From: JAALKW01 sp963974485
Lineage (GTDB): Bacteria > Pseudomonadota > Gammaproteobacteria > Legionellales > Legionellaceae
Direction: 5' to 3'
Assembly: GCA_963974485.1 (NCBI GenBank)
Contig: CAXBBS010000001.1
Span: 315,550-379,549, forward strand
Length of the DNA: 64,000 nucleotides
The translations under genes and the position numbers were made by a program. Shown piece by piece: positions 50,931-59,218 of this stretch. The notes under the pieces are model-generated. The model saw only the letters and a list, made by a program, of their open reading frames with translations, did no database searches and was not told the origin of the DNA. The stretch's first letter is position 1. The number at the start of each line of letters is the position of its first letter.

Positions 50931-51983
50931 ATGACTAAGATACAACACGTATTATGTTTGATAATTCTAATTTCTGTAAATACCACAACCGCACTTCATG
51001 CCTCTCATCCCATGAATATCTTTGGCCCAAAAGAGCCGTCACAATTACAAACCAAGTCACCTGAACAGCTTTATCTCCTGCAATTAGGTGCTTTTAAACA
51101 ACCTGAGAATGCATCTCGGTATAAAGCATACATCGAACGTACCACAAACCGGCCGGTGCACATCACAGAAAAAAAACACGAAACATATACGCTTCATTAT
51201 GTTTATATGGGCCCCTTAGATAAACAAGCCTTACAAGACGTAAGCCGGGCCTTATTACAGCCTTCACAAAAAATACAACCTTCTCATGCAAACAAAACAA
51301 CCAAAGCATCGCCATCGTATGGCTTGGCTTTAAAAAAAGGCCATATGCCGCTCCACATCGGTTATTTTAACAAAGAGCAGAGCATTGGTACGCAATCCAT
51401 TAATATTCAAGGCCTGATAGGTGATCGCTTCAAAGTCACTCATCAAGACAAACAAAATATTTTATTGGGACTGGGTTATTTTTTGGATGGCTCTGAATAT
51501 AAACACGCGAAACTTGCCTACGGTGTGAATGCATATTATTTAGCACGCACGAAAGTAAGTGGTGACGTATACCAAGAGCATCTCTTTAATAATTTGTCGT
51601 ATCAATACACGCAAACAAACATCCCCATCTACGCCTCAGCTAAAGCCGGGCTAAAAACTAAATATGAGAAGCTCTCACTGTTATTCAATACAGGCATTGG
51701 CCCAAACATCATGCAAACATCAAATTTCAGTGAAGCATCGCGGGATGGAGGAAGAACACTTCCCGATAAGATATTCACGGGAAAAACCAACGTTAATTTT
51801 AGTGCCACAGCAGGCATTGGAGCAAGGCTTGATCAGGTGTTCGGCACCGTACCGTTTGAATGCGGTTATCAGTTCTTTTACCTCGGTGACGGAGCGTTTG
51901 AGCGACAAACCGACCAGGTTTTAAATACATTAAAAGCAGGAACCAGCTATGCTCAGGCATTGATCTGCTCGGTGACCTTATAG
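50931..51983 (+). CDS. SPOR domain fused to a probable outer-membrane beta-barrel (copy 2)
   Basis: The 350-residue protein has a signal peptide (ending TTTALHA), a SPOR domain at about 43-110 (LYLLQLGAFKQPENASRYKA, then LHYVYMGPLDKQALQDVSRA) and about 215 residues of alternating strands ending ALICSVTL. It is a clear relative in plan of the protein at 12.2 kb, with the same SPOR-to-barrel spacing, but sequence identity outside SPOR looks low. If the barrel sits in the outer membrane, the SPOR domain would reach into the periplasm and bind septal peptidoglycan. It converges on the DXD-type gene with a 23-bp gap. Confidence 0.75.
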   Translation: MTKIQHVLCLIILISVNTTTALHASHPMNIFGPKEPSQLQTKSPEQLYLLQLGAFKQPENASRYKAYIERTTNRPVHITEKKHETYTLHYVYMGPLDKQALQDVSRALLQPSQKIQPSHANKTTKASPSYGLALKKGHMPLHIGYFNKEQSIGTQSINIQGLIGDRFKVTHQDKQNILLGLGYFLDGSEYKHAKLAYGVNAYYLARTKVSGDVYQEHLFNNLSYQYTQTNIPIYASAKAGLKTKYEKLSLLFNTGIGPNIMQTSNFSEASRDGGRTLPDKIFTGKTNVNFSATAGIGARLDQVFGTVPFECGYQFFYLGDGAFERQTDQVLNTLKAGTSYAQALICSVTL

Positions 51984-52006
51984 ATATCACAAACCTATAC
52001 ATAAAC

Positions 52007-53536
52007 TTATGTATTATTCATGCTCGATGAATCTAGCGTATTGTCTTCGTTGTCGTCGCTGTGCTTGACTGTATTCAAAACACCTCCCCATTTTTTTTGA
52101 ATGGTCCGCGCGGCTGCATGTAATTTTTCTTCTCTTTTGTGTATAAATTCTTTTCCTTGTGGTATCCATGACAGGTCACATACAGTTCCGGTTTTTTCAG
52201 CCGTCATGCTCGATTGAACGACTTCGGCACTTGTTCCTAACCTAAACGATTGCCCCGAATTAAAGTTTTCAAAGAGATGACTGCGATCAAACGATAATTC
52301 TTTAAAAGATATCGACGTACGCTCATCATCACTTACCTCTAAAAAAGATAAATCTTGAACAGCTACAGCTAATTGCATGGGGCCACTAAATAAAGTTACC
52401 GAACCAATGAGTAATCTCGCTCTTAATCCTGAAGCCTGTGACTGAAGTAACTGATAGCACTCTTCTGGATTATCATTGTTTTTAATCAAGCTATATTGAA
52501 CATTCAATGCCTCTGCCTGTTGGGGACTAATAGCTAAGAGCGCCGTAACCGATTGCTGCAAACTGGATTTTAAATTACGTAGATATGTTTCTCTTATGAC
52601 TGCTTGCTCTTCAGGTAAAATTTCATCAGGAAAATCCTCATTACTCATATTTTCTAGCGCTATTTGCATTTTTCTATCTAATGCTTCATCAAGCCCCTGT
52701 GTTAATGCTGCTCGATCCTCTGAGCGCATTAGCCTAAATGAACTAAAAATATTTCTCGTTGATTTATCCAGGGTAAGTCTAAAATCAGTCACGTTCATAT
52801 GAGGCATTTGTTTAAATAATTCATCAAAAAATTTTAATTTAAAGTATTGAGTTAGCATAGAACTTGCCATAAGTGGATTGTCTGACAGCTGACTAAATGT
52901 AGCGAGAACATCTTGTCTATACGCCGTTATAACTTTTTGTTGTAGATAATTTATTAACTCTTTCGCGACTGGATTAAATTCACCGTCCTGCATACTGACA
53001 CCAATAATATCGTTATTGATGAGTGGGACTTCACTGGGGATAATGCCCATCATAAGCTGTTGAACACTTCCAATATCAAGAAGAACAGGTCCATCCACCT
53101 CCATAATATCAGGAAGCGATTCGACGGTGATATTCGTATCAAAATCCGAATAAGTACCTCGAGCGAGCAGTGGCGTGATAAGTCTTGTGATATCACTTGC
53201 TGCAGCCAAGTTACCACCTTGCTGTGTGACGTATGCGTCTAGCTCTGTTTTAGCTATTTGGTGCAATTCAATATCAGCTTGCTCACAGCATTCAGCTAAC
53301 AAATCCGTATCAAAATCCAAAGGCGTGAAATTTTGTTTCTCACAAAAAATTTTTAAGTCCTGCACGCTATCTGTACTAAGCATGGATGAACTATATAAAA
53401 AGGTCATATTTGCTCTGGGATTTCTTTGCCGAAACTGAACCAAGCGCAACTGATTTTCATCATTTAAGAAAACGTCAGGATTGCCACTGAACCAAATACG
53501 CATATGATTTTGAGTGTTAAACAAATACTTTGCCAC
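52007..53536 (-). CDS. Putative DXD-type glycosyltransferase effector
   Basis: A GTG at 53536 with a perfect GGAGG 6 bases upstream is the start; a longer open frame of 40 codons before it has no RBS. The 509-residue protein begins with MRIWFSGNPDVFLNDENQLR, and residues 107-133 hold GGNLAAASDITRLITPLLAR followed by GTYSDFDTNI, matching the SD-x-x-R and DXD (Asp131-Phe-Asp133) region of sugar-binding glycosyltransferases of the TcdA/B and Legionella effector type. LLDIGSVQ follows. The middle is helical. Near the C-terminus, AARTIQKKWGG at 475-485 resembles an IQ motif, followed by an acidic patch DDNEDN. No signal peptide. A toxin-like transferase secreted by type IV system is inferred. Confidence 0.75.
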   Translation of the reverse strand: MAKYLFNTQNHMRIWFSGNPDVFLNDENQLRLVQFRQRNPRANMTFLYSSSMLSTDSVQDLKIFCEKQNFTPLDFDTDLLAECCEQADIELHQIAKTELDAYVTQQGGNLAAASDITRLITPLLARGTYSDFDTNITVESLPDIMEVDGPVLLDIGSVQQLMMGIIPSEVPLINNDIIGVSMQDGEFNPVAKELINYLQQKVITAYRQDVLATFSQLSDNPLMASSMLTQYFKLKFFDELFKQMPHMNVTDFRLTLDKSTRNIFSSFRLMRSEDRAALTQGLDEALDRKMQIALENMSNEDFPDEILPEEQAVIRETYLRNLKSSLQQSVTALLAISPQQAEALNVQYSLIKNNDNPEECYQLLQSQASGLRARLLIGSVTLFSGPMQLAVAVQDLSFLEVSDDERTSISFKELSFDRSHLFENFNSGQSFRLGTSAEVVQSSMTAEKTGTVCDLSWIPQGKEFIHKREEKLHAAARTIQKKWGGVLNTVKHSDDNEDNTLDSSSMNNT

Positions 53537-53931
53537 AATAAACCTCCGTTCAATAATTGCCGAACAAAAAACGCTCTTAATAATAAAATAATAGACCACA
53601 TCGGTCTTTATTCCCAACGGGCTTGGCTTTATTTTATTATTGGTCCTCACAGGCAATCAGCTCGCTTAGACTCAAATAAGTAATCGTGCCTCTTGATGCA
53701 AAAATTAGGGTTATTTACAAGAATTTTAGCGTGGATCTTCAGGGCTATCCTGTTAAAAAAGGAAGGTTATGTTGAATTTATACGCAATGCGGACGTATTT
53801 AAATATGCGATGGAAGCACGGAGAGGCTTTTTTCCCTTGGTGAGCTTACGCGTTTAAAATGATGTAACCGATGAGCGAATATACTTGACCTCAGTTACGC
53901 TGCTTTTTCAGCAGCGCCCCCAAAAATCCAC
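53537..53931. other. 395-bp gap with remnant-like sequence
   Basis: The first 40 codons upstream of the DXD gene are open but untranslated by RBS evidence. The remainder is AT-rich and holds one small plus-strand ORF (see separate entry). Near 53899-53915 a GCTGC/GCAGC stem with a 7-base loop is followed by C-rich sequence and no T-run. No promoter can be assigned with confidence. Confidence 0.6.
53696..53857 (+). CDS. Possible small ORF or gene remnant
   Basis: An ATG opens a 53-residue frame with an amphipathic basic start (MQKLGLFTRILAWIFRAILL) and an end MEARRGFFPLVSLRV. No RBS is visible. It may be the remains of a longer gene or a chance ORF; nothing similar is recognised. Confidence 0.25.
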   Translation: MQKLGLFTRILAWIFRAILLKKEGYVEFIRNADVFKYAMEARRGFFPLVSLRV

Positions 53932-54216
53932 TTATTGTTGTGGAAAGATGTTTAGCTCAGCAAACACTTCTTCAACAGGCTCTTGATGACCAAAAAGACT
54001 GATGGGCTCAATAGCAGGAAGGGGGTTTTGAAGCCAGTGCAGCTTAAGTTGTGCAGATTTCAACGGCTCAGATGTGGGAAGTTCAGCAAGCGCAATCTTC
54101 TCACCCCAAATAAAGTCAGCGAGTAGATCTATCTTCTCTTGTACTGTTTGAAGCACTTCAAGTTGTTGAAGCACCTGACGATACGCTTGCATTCTTGCTT
54201 CTGGATTGTAAGGCAT
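53932..54216 (-). CDS. Small orphan protein
   Basis: The 94-residue product is mostly helical in its first half (QAYRQVLQQLEVLQTVQEKI) and Pro-rich in its second half, with several Leu and Trp (LKLHWLQNPLPAIEPISLFG). No family is recognised. It lies downstream of rpoH on the same strand, with a 118-bp gap that contains an 8-bp inverted repeat. It could be a separate, regulated small gene. Confidence 0.55.
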   Translation of the reverse strand: MPYNPEARMQAYRQVLQQLEVLQTVQEKIDLLADFIWGEKIALAELPTSEPLKSAQLKLHWLQNPLPAIEPISLFGHQEPVEEVFAELNIFPQQ

Positions 54217-54260
54217 ATGAATAATTTCCTGTGTTTTTAATATGAAATACTAAAAACAGC

Positions 54261-54287
54261 CATTATGACCAATATGGGATCATAATG
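54261..54287 (-). promoter_or_regulatory. 8-bp inverted repeat upstream of the small orphan gene
   Basis: CATTATGA and TCATAATG form a perfect repeat with an 11-bp spacer between the rpoH end and the start of the 94-residue gene, about 45 bp before that ATG. It could be an operator; it has no T-run and is not a clear terminator. Confidence 0.4.
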
Positions 54288-54334
54288 CAATAGGAGATTA
54301 TCTAATACTGGGATTAGACCGTGCAAGCAAAAAC

Positions 54335-55204
54335 TTAAGCCGGCACTTCTGTCTCAAGATAGGTCCGCATTTTTTTCATGGCATTTTTCTCAAGCTGACG
54401 TACACGTTCAGCAGAAATCCCATATTTGTCAGCTAAAGCATGCAATGTCATGGCTTTTTCGTCCGTGAACCAACGTTGCTTTAAAATATCTTGGCTTCGC
54501 TCGTCCAAGCGCGCAATCGCAAGATGCAATTTTTCGCCGTCTTGAATCTCACCGTCTTCTTGTTCAATCAAATACGCAGGATCAGCTTTTGCATCGCTCA
54601 GATAACGCGCAGGAATGGTCCGATAGGTCGCATCATCGTTTGAGTCATCGATATCCCACGAAGCATCCATCGCATTTAAGCGCTCTTCCATCACACGAAC
54701 ATCTTTTGGCGTGACGCCTAAGTCTTTGGCTACCTCATTAATTTCTGCGGCACTACACCACCCAAGGCGTTGCTTCATTTGACGAAGATTAAAAAATAAT
54801 TTACGTTGAGCTTTGGTCGTTGCGACTTTGACAATACGCCAATTGCGCAATACAAACTCATGAATTTCCGCTTTAATCCAATGCACAGCAAACGAGACTA
54901 AACGCACACCCATCGTTTGGTCAAAGCGTTTAACCGCCTTCATCAAGCCAACATTGCCTTCTTGGATTAAGTCATTGAGTGGTAAGCCATAACCTAAATA
55001 ACCGCGTGCCACACGTACCACATAACGCAGATGTGCAAGCACCAAGCGACGCGCACCTTCGATATCATCTTCATCCCGAAAACGTCGTGCACAATCCAGC
55101 TCTTCTTCAGGGGTGAGCATAGGTATTTGATTCGCCTGATGAATATAGGCGTCTAAACTTCCAATCGGAAGATGTGTCGAGCCAAGCTGTAATGGAAAAT
55201 TCAT
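54335..55204 (-). CDS. rpoH: Heat-shock sigma factor RpoH (sigma-32)
   Basis: The 289-residue sigma factor shows region 2 (NDLIQEGNVGLMKAVKRFDQ), the -10 recognition stretch VSFAVHWIKAEIHEFVL, the diagnostic RpoH box QRKLFFNLRQ and a C-terminal helix-turn-helix (LADKYGISAERVRQLEKNAM). It directs RNA polymerase to heat-shock promoters. GGGAGG precedes the ATG. It is the last gene of the conserved ftsY-ftsE-ftsX-rpoH order, 60 bp after ftsX, and probably has its own promoter in that gap. Confidence 0.97.
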   Translation of the reverse strand: MNFPLQLGSTHLPIGSLDAYIHQANQIPMLTPEEELDCARRFRDEDDIEGARRLVLAHLRYVVRVARGYLGYGLPLNDLIQEGNVGLMKAVKRFDQTMGVRLVSFAVHWIKAEIHEFVLRNWRIVKVATTKAQRKLFFNLRQMKQRLGWCSAAEINEVAKDLGVTPKDVRVMEERLNAMDASWDIDDSNDDATYRTIPARYLSDAKADPAYLIEQEDGEIQDGEKLHLAIARLDERSQDILKQRWFTDEKAMTLHALADKYGISAERVRQLEKNAMKKMRTYLETEVPA

Positions 55205-55264
55205 ACTGTCCCTCCCAAAACTAAACTACGGTAAATCGAAATTTCTGACATATTCTACTACAAT

Positions 55265-56194
55265 TTAGTGGCAAGGCTCAATAGATGCTAATTGTCGCTT
55301 GAGCGGAAGGTATGCTCCAAGCCACCCTAAGAGCAATCCAAACCCAACAAACCGTAGCGCATCAAGCAACGAAAGTTTAAGTACGAGGGGCACGCCAAAA
55401 CCCGCAGAGATTAACGTGTGAAGCGCATGCGACAACCCAAACAACACGGCGTGCACCCCCAAAAAAGCGAGTAACGCACCCGCAGCACCTAAACACATAC
55501 CGGTGTATAAAAAAGGACGAATAATAAAGCTATCGGTAGCCCCTATTAATTTTAACACCTCAATTTCTTCATGATGCTCTTGTGCCGCAAGTCGCAAAAG
55601 ATTTCTGATAATAAACACGACCATGAGACCAAATAACCCACCCAAAAGCCACGTTAAATACGTCATAAAACCAAGCACCGCATACAAGCGCGTTGACCAA
55701 TCCCGATTCAACTTCGCCTGCTCAACATGAGGATAATGTTTAAGTTTCTGAAATAATTGCTCTAATTTCAGCGGCGTATCTAAAACACTAGAAGGCATGA
55801 CATTAATCACGGAAGGCAACGGATTATTCGGCAAATAACGTCGTATATCTTCCATACCTTCTTGCTGCTCAAGTTCTTTAAGACTCGCTTCTGCACTCAC
55901 AAATGTAGCGTGCCCAACACCTTCGGTTCCACGCACACGCACCAACAAGGCCGTCTCATCAACAGAGCTCAAAGGAGTATCAAGATACAATGCAATCTCG
56001 TTTCCTTCACGCCATTCGTTAGTCAGCGGTTTTACATGCCCCATCAAAAGCCAAAATAAAACAGGTAAAATCAATGTAACAGCTAACACGAGCACCGTGA
56101 CCGCAGTTGCCCAAGGGGTTGCGCGCAGCGTTTTTGCACTATTTTTGATAGCCTGAATATGCCGCTTCACAAATTGACGTCCGCGTATTAACAC
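55265..56194 (-). CDS. ftsX: Cell division protein FtsX
   Basis: A GTG at 56194 is chosen: AGGAGG lies a few bases upstream inside ftsE, and an earlier TTG start would have no RBS. The 309-residue protein has one N-terminal helix (AVTVLVLAVTLILPVLFWLL), a periplasmic domain with SVINVMPSSVLDTP, and three C-terminal helices, the FtsX pattern. EVLKLIGATDSFIIRPFLYT is the coupling region to FtsE. With FtsE it controls septal peptidoglycan hydrolases. It overlaps ftsE by 7 bp. Confidence 0.95.
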   Translation of the reverse strand: MLIRGRQFVKRHIQAIKNSAKTLRATPWATAVTVLVLAVTLILPVLFWLLMGHVKPLTNEWREGNEIALYLDTPLSSVDETALLVRVRGTEGVGHATFVSAEASLKELEQQEGMEDIRRYLPNNPLPSVINVMPSSVLDTPLKLEQLFQKLKHYPHVEQAKLNRDWSTRLYAVLGFMTYLTWLLGGLFGLMVVFIIRNLLRLAAQEHHEEIEVLKLIGATDSFIIRPFLYTGMCLGAAGALLAFLGVHAVLFGLSHALHTLISAGFGVPLVLKLSLLDALRFVGFGLLLGWLGAYLPLKRQLASIEPCH

Positions 56195-56838
56195 AAGCGC
56201 CCCTCCTTCAACCAAAGCACACGATGCTGCATGCTCGCAATTAAAGAGAGCTCGTGCGTCGCAATTAAAACACCGACGCCAGCCTGATTAAATTGCTCAA
56301 ATAACTCAATAATATCGGTGGATAACCCAGGATCTAAATTACCGGTCGGTTCATCAGCTAATAACCAGTCCGGCTTATGTACAATCGCACGCGCAATCCC
56401 CACACGCTGCTGTTCACCGCCTGACAAATGAAGGGGAATCATGTTTTCTTTGGCTAAAAGCCCAACGCGATCGAGCGCCGCATGCACGCGCTTAGCAAGC
56501 TGTGCTCCAGAAATACCTTGGATATATAGGGGTAATGCAACGTTATCAAACACCGTACGATTTTGTAATAAATGCGGTGATTGAAACGTCACACCAATAC
56601 GCAATCGATGTGCTGCAATATCATTTTTTTTAAATTTAGACAGCGATGCGCCGTTGATCAGAATATCTCCGCCCGAAGGGCGCTCAAGCAGAGCAATGAG
56701 TTTAAGCAGGGTACTTTTCCCAGCACCCGAGCAACCCGTCAAAAACGCCATTTCACCTTTTGCTAACGTGAAATTAACGTATTCCAATGCCTGATAACCA
56801 CCAGGGTAACGCTTACTAACTTGTCTGAACTGAATCAT
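56188..56838 (-). CDS. ftsE: Cell division ATP-binding protein FtsE
   Basis: The ATG at 56838 gives MIQFRQVSKRYPGGYQALE, the family start, and overlaps ftsY by 23 bp. The 216-residue ABC ATPase has Walker A GCSGAGKSTLLKLIAL, signature LSGGEQQRVGIARAIV, Walker B WLLADEPTGNLDP and the switch His in LIATHELSL. It is the partner of FtsX. The C-terminus ends soon after, so it lacks the extra tail seen in some homologues. Confidence 0.96.
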   Translation of the reverse strand: MIQFRQVSKRYPGGYQALEYVNFTLAKGEMAFLTGCSGAGKSTLLKLIALLERPSGGDILINGASLSKFKKNDIAAHRLRIGVTFQSPHLLQNRTVFDNVALPLYIQGISGAQLAKRVHAALDRVGLLAKENMIPLHLSGGEQQRVGIARAIVHKPDWLLADEPTGNLDPGLSTDIIELFEQFNQAGVGVLIATHELSLIASMQHRVLWLKEGRLC

Positions 56839-57799
56839 CGTTAAAAATAGCCCGCACAAAGTGTTCTGGCTCAAACAGACGCAAATCATCCACCCCTTCA
56901 CCTACGCCGATGTAGCGAAAAGGGATCCCTAATTCATGAGCAATGGCAAATAAAATACCACCTTTAGCTGTACCATCCAACTTGGTCATCGTGATGCCGG
57001 TTACCCCGAGCGCCTCGTTAAATTTTATTGCCTGACTTAAAGCATTCTGACCAATTCCAGCGTCCAATACCAGCATTGTTTCATGCGGCGCATCTGGATC
57101 TATTTTTTGAAGCACACGTTTTATTTTTTTTAGCTCATCCATCAAATGATGTTGTGTTTGCAAACGCCCGGCTGTATCTGCAATAAGAACATCCATCCCG
57201 CGCGCTTTGGCTGCTTGAAACGCATCAAAAATAACCGATGCGCTATCCGCCCCCGTATGTTGTGCAATTACAGGGATGTCACTACGCGCACCCCAGACTT
57301 GTAACTGCTCAACCGCTGCAGCACGAAAGGTGTCGCCCGCCGCGAGCATCACACGCTTGCCCATCTGCTGATATTGGCGTGCAAGCTTGCCCATGGTTGT
57401 GGTCTTTCCGGCACCGTTAATACCCACCATTAAAATAACAAGCGGCGAAGCGTTAGACATTTTCTGCATCAGCGTCGGAGCATCCGAAGATAAAAGCGTT
57501 ACCATCTGTGCTTGTAGCATATCAAGCACGGCTTCACCGTCGCTCAGTTGGCGGCGCTCCAAACTTTCTGTTAGCTGCGCCAATATTGTCTCGGTTGTTT
57601 TAACACCGACATCAGCGGCAACCAACACATGTTCCAATTCCTCGAGCAACGCCGCATCAATTTCTTTTTTACCGTGCAACAAACGCCCAAGGGCACCACC
57701 CAAGCCTGCGCGTGTCTTACCTAGCCCCTGTTGAAAACGCGTCCAGACCCCTTGTTTTTCTGCCTTTTCGGCTTGATTTCGCTTAAACCACTTCTTCAT
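56816..57799 (-). CDS. ftsY: Signal recognition particle receptor FtsY
   Basis: The 327-residue protein has the N and G domains of FtsY with a short N-terminal acidic region, unlike the 200-residue A domain in E. coli. G-domain motifs are GINGAGKTTTMGKLARQY, DTAGRLQTQHHLMDEL, and TKLDGTAKGGILFAIA. It delivers ribosome-nascent chain complexes from SRP to the Sec translocon. It heads ftsEX-rpoH and is divergent from the M16 peptidase genes. Confidence 0.96.
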   Translation of the reverse strand: MKKWFKRNQAEKAEKQGVWTRFQQGLGKTRAGLGGALGRLLHGKKEIDAALLEELEHVLVAADVGVKTTETILAQLTESLERRQLSDGEAVLDMLQAQMVTLLSSDAPTLMQKMSNASPLVILMVGINGAGKTTTMGKLARQYQQMGKRVMLAAGDTFRAAAVEQLQVWGARSDIPVIAQHTGADSASVIFDAFQAAKARGMDVLIADTAGRLQTQHHLMDELKKIKRVLQKIDPDAPHETMLVLDAGIGQNALSQAIKFNEALGVTGITMTKLDGTAKGGILFAIAHELGIPFRYIGVGEGVDDLRLFEPEHFVRAIFNDDSVQTS

Positions 57800-57856
57800 A
57801 CGGTATACAAATCCAGTGAAATATGGAATTCTATCATTTTTACATTGAGATGAGCC

Positions 57857-59218
57857 ATGCGCACTCGCTTTATTCTGCTATTGACATTTATCACGCACGT
57901 AGCCTTTGGGCAAGTGCAATCGTATACCCTCGATAACGGCCTCAAAGTTTTAGTCAAAGAAGACCATCGAGCACCGGTGGCCGTCACCATGATCTGGTAT
58001 AACGTCGGCTCTGCTGATGAACCAGGCGGACTAACCGGCATTTCGCATGCGCTAGAGCACATTATGTTTAAAGGCACAACCAAATATCCGTTAGGGGTTT
58101 TCTCAAAGACAATCGCCGGCATCGGTGGACAAGAGAATGCCTTTACCAGCACCGACTATACCGCTTATTTTGAAAAAATAGCGGCCGAGCACCTGCCCAC
58201 AAGCTTAGCCTTGGAAGCCGATCGCATGCAACATCTCTTGCTCGATGAAACCGAATTTAATAAAGAAATCAAAGTCATTCAAGAAGAACGGCGTATGCGA
58301 ACCGACGATAACCCGCAAGCTTTAACGTTTGAGCGTTATCTTTCTGCTGCCCATCTCATATCACCGTATCATCATCCGGTGATCGGTTGGATGGATGATA
58401 TCCAACACCTCAGTATTGCCGATCTAAAAACCTGGTACCAACGTTTTTATGCTCCTAATAACGCAACACTTGTTGTCGTGGGCGATGTGAAGCCGAAAGA
58501 TGTTTATGCCTTAGCACAGCAACATTTTGGAGCCATACCCAAAAGCGAAACCATCCAGCGCAAACCACAAATCGAACCTCCTGAGCTCGGCAAGAAAACC
58601 ATCACGGTTAAAGCCCCTGCTGAAATTCCTTTAATCATGCACGGCTATACGGTTCCTACGGTCAAATCAGCCGATAAAGAACACGCCAATGATCCTTATA
58701 CCCTTGAAGTCATCGCAGGCATACTTGACGCCGGTGGCAGCAGCCGCTTCAGCAAAAATTTAATTCGAGGAACCCAACGAGCAAGCAGTGTTGGCACAGA
58801 TTATAACCTCTATGCCCGTTACCCATCGTTGTTTACGGTTTACGGTACGCCAAGCACTCAGCATACTCTGGATGATTTAAGTAAAGATATCAATGCCGAG
58901 CTTAAGCAATTAAAAACCACACGTGTTACAGCAGCTGAACTCAAACGCGTTCAAACGCAGCTTATCGCACAAAAAACATTTGAGCGTGATTCCGGCTTTG
59001 GGCAAGCCATGGAGCTTGGCATGCTTGAAACCGTAGGTTTAGGTTGGAAAACAACCGAGCAATACGAGCAACACATTCGTGCCGTCACACCTGCCGACAT
59101 CCAGGCCGTTGCCAACCGCTATTTTGATGAAGACCGCCTAACCGAAGCACGCTTGGTACCACAAAAAATATCACACGCCATGCAACAGCCTGCACCACAA
59201 CCAGGAGCCACCCAATGA
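57857..59218 (+). CDS. M16-family zinc metallopeptidase (active subunit)
   Basis: The 453-residue protein begins with a signal peptide (FILLLTFITHVAFG) and keeps the inverted zinc motif H64-A-L-E67-H68 in SHALEHIMFKGT and the later Glu in VIQEERRMRTDDNP. These are the M16 catalytic residues. It is exported, likely periplasmic, where it may degrade peptides together with its partner encoded next, which it overlaps by ATGA. Similar pairs near ftsY and rsmD occur in other gammaproteobacteria. Confidence 0.93.
   Translation: MRTRFILLLTFITHVAFGQVQSYTLDNGLKVLVKEDHRAPVAVTMIWYNVGSADEPGGLTGISHALEHIMFKGTTKYPLGVFSKTIAGIGGQENAFTSTDYTAYFEKIAAEHLPTSLALEADRMQHLLLDETEFNKEIKVIQEERRMRTDDNPQALTFERYLSAAHLISPYHHPVIGWMDDIQHLSIADLKTWYQRFYAPNNATLVVVGDVKPKDVYALAQQHFGAIPKSETIQRKPQIEPPELGKKTITVKAPAEIPLIMHGYTVPTVKSADKEHANDPYTLEVIAGILDAGGSSRFSKNLIRGTQRASSVGTDYNLYARYPSLFTVYGTPSTQHTLDDLSKDINAELKQLKTTRVTAAELKRVQTQLIAQKTFERDSGFGQAMELGMLETVGLGWKTTEQYEQHIRAVTPADIQAVANRYFDEDRLTEARLVPQKISHAMQQPAPQPGATQ

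Noticed and set aside
53576..53656. Longer start for the DXD-type protein
   Set aside because: The extension lacks an RBS, while the GTG at 53536 has a perfect GGAGG at ideal distance and matches where the conserved domain begins.
53899..53915. GCTGC/GCAGC stem as a terminator
   Set aside because: Five base pairs only and a C-rich flank; too weak.
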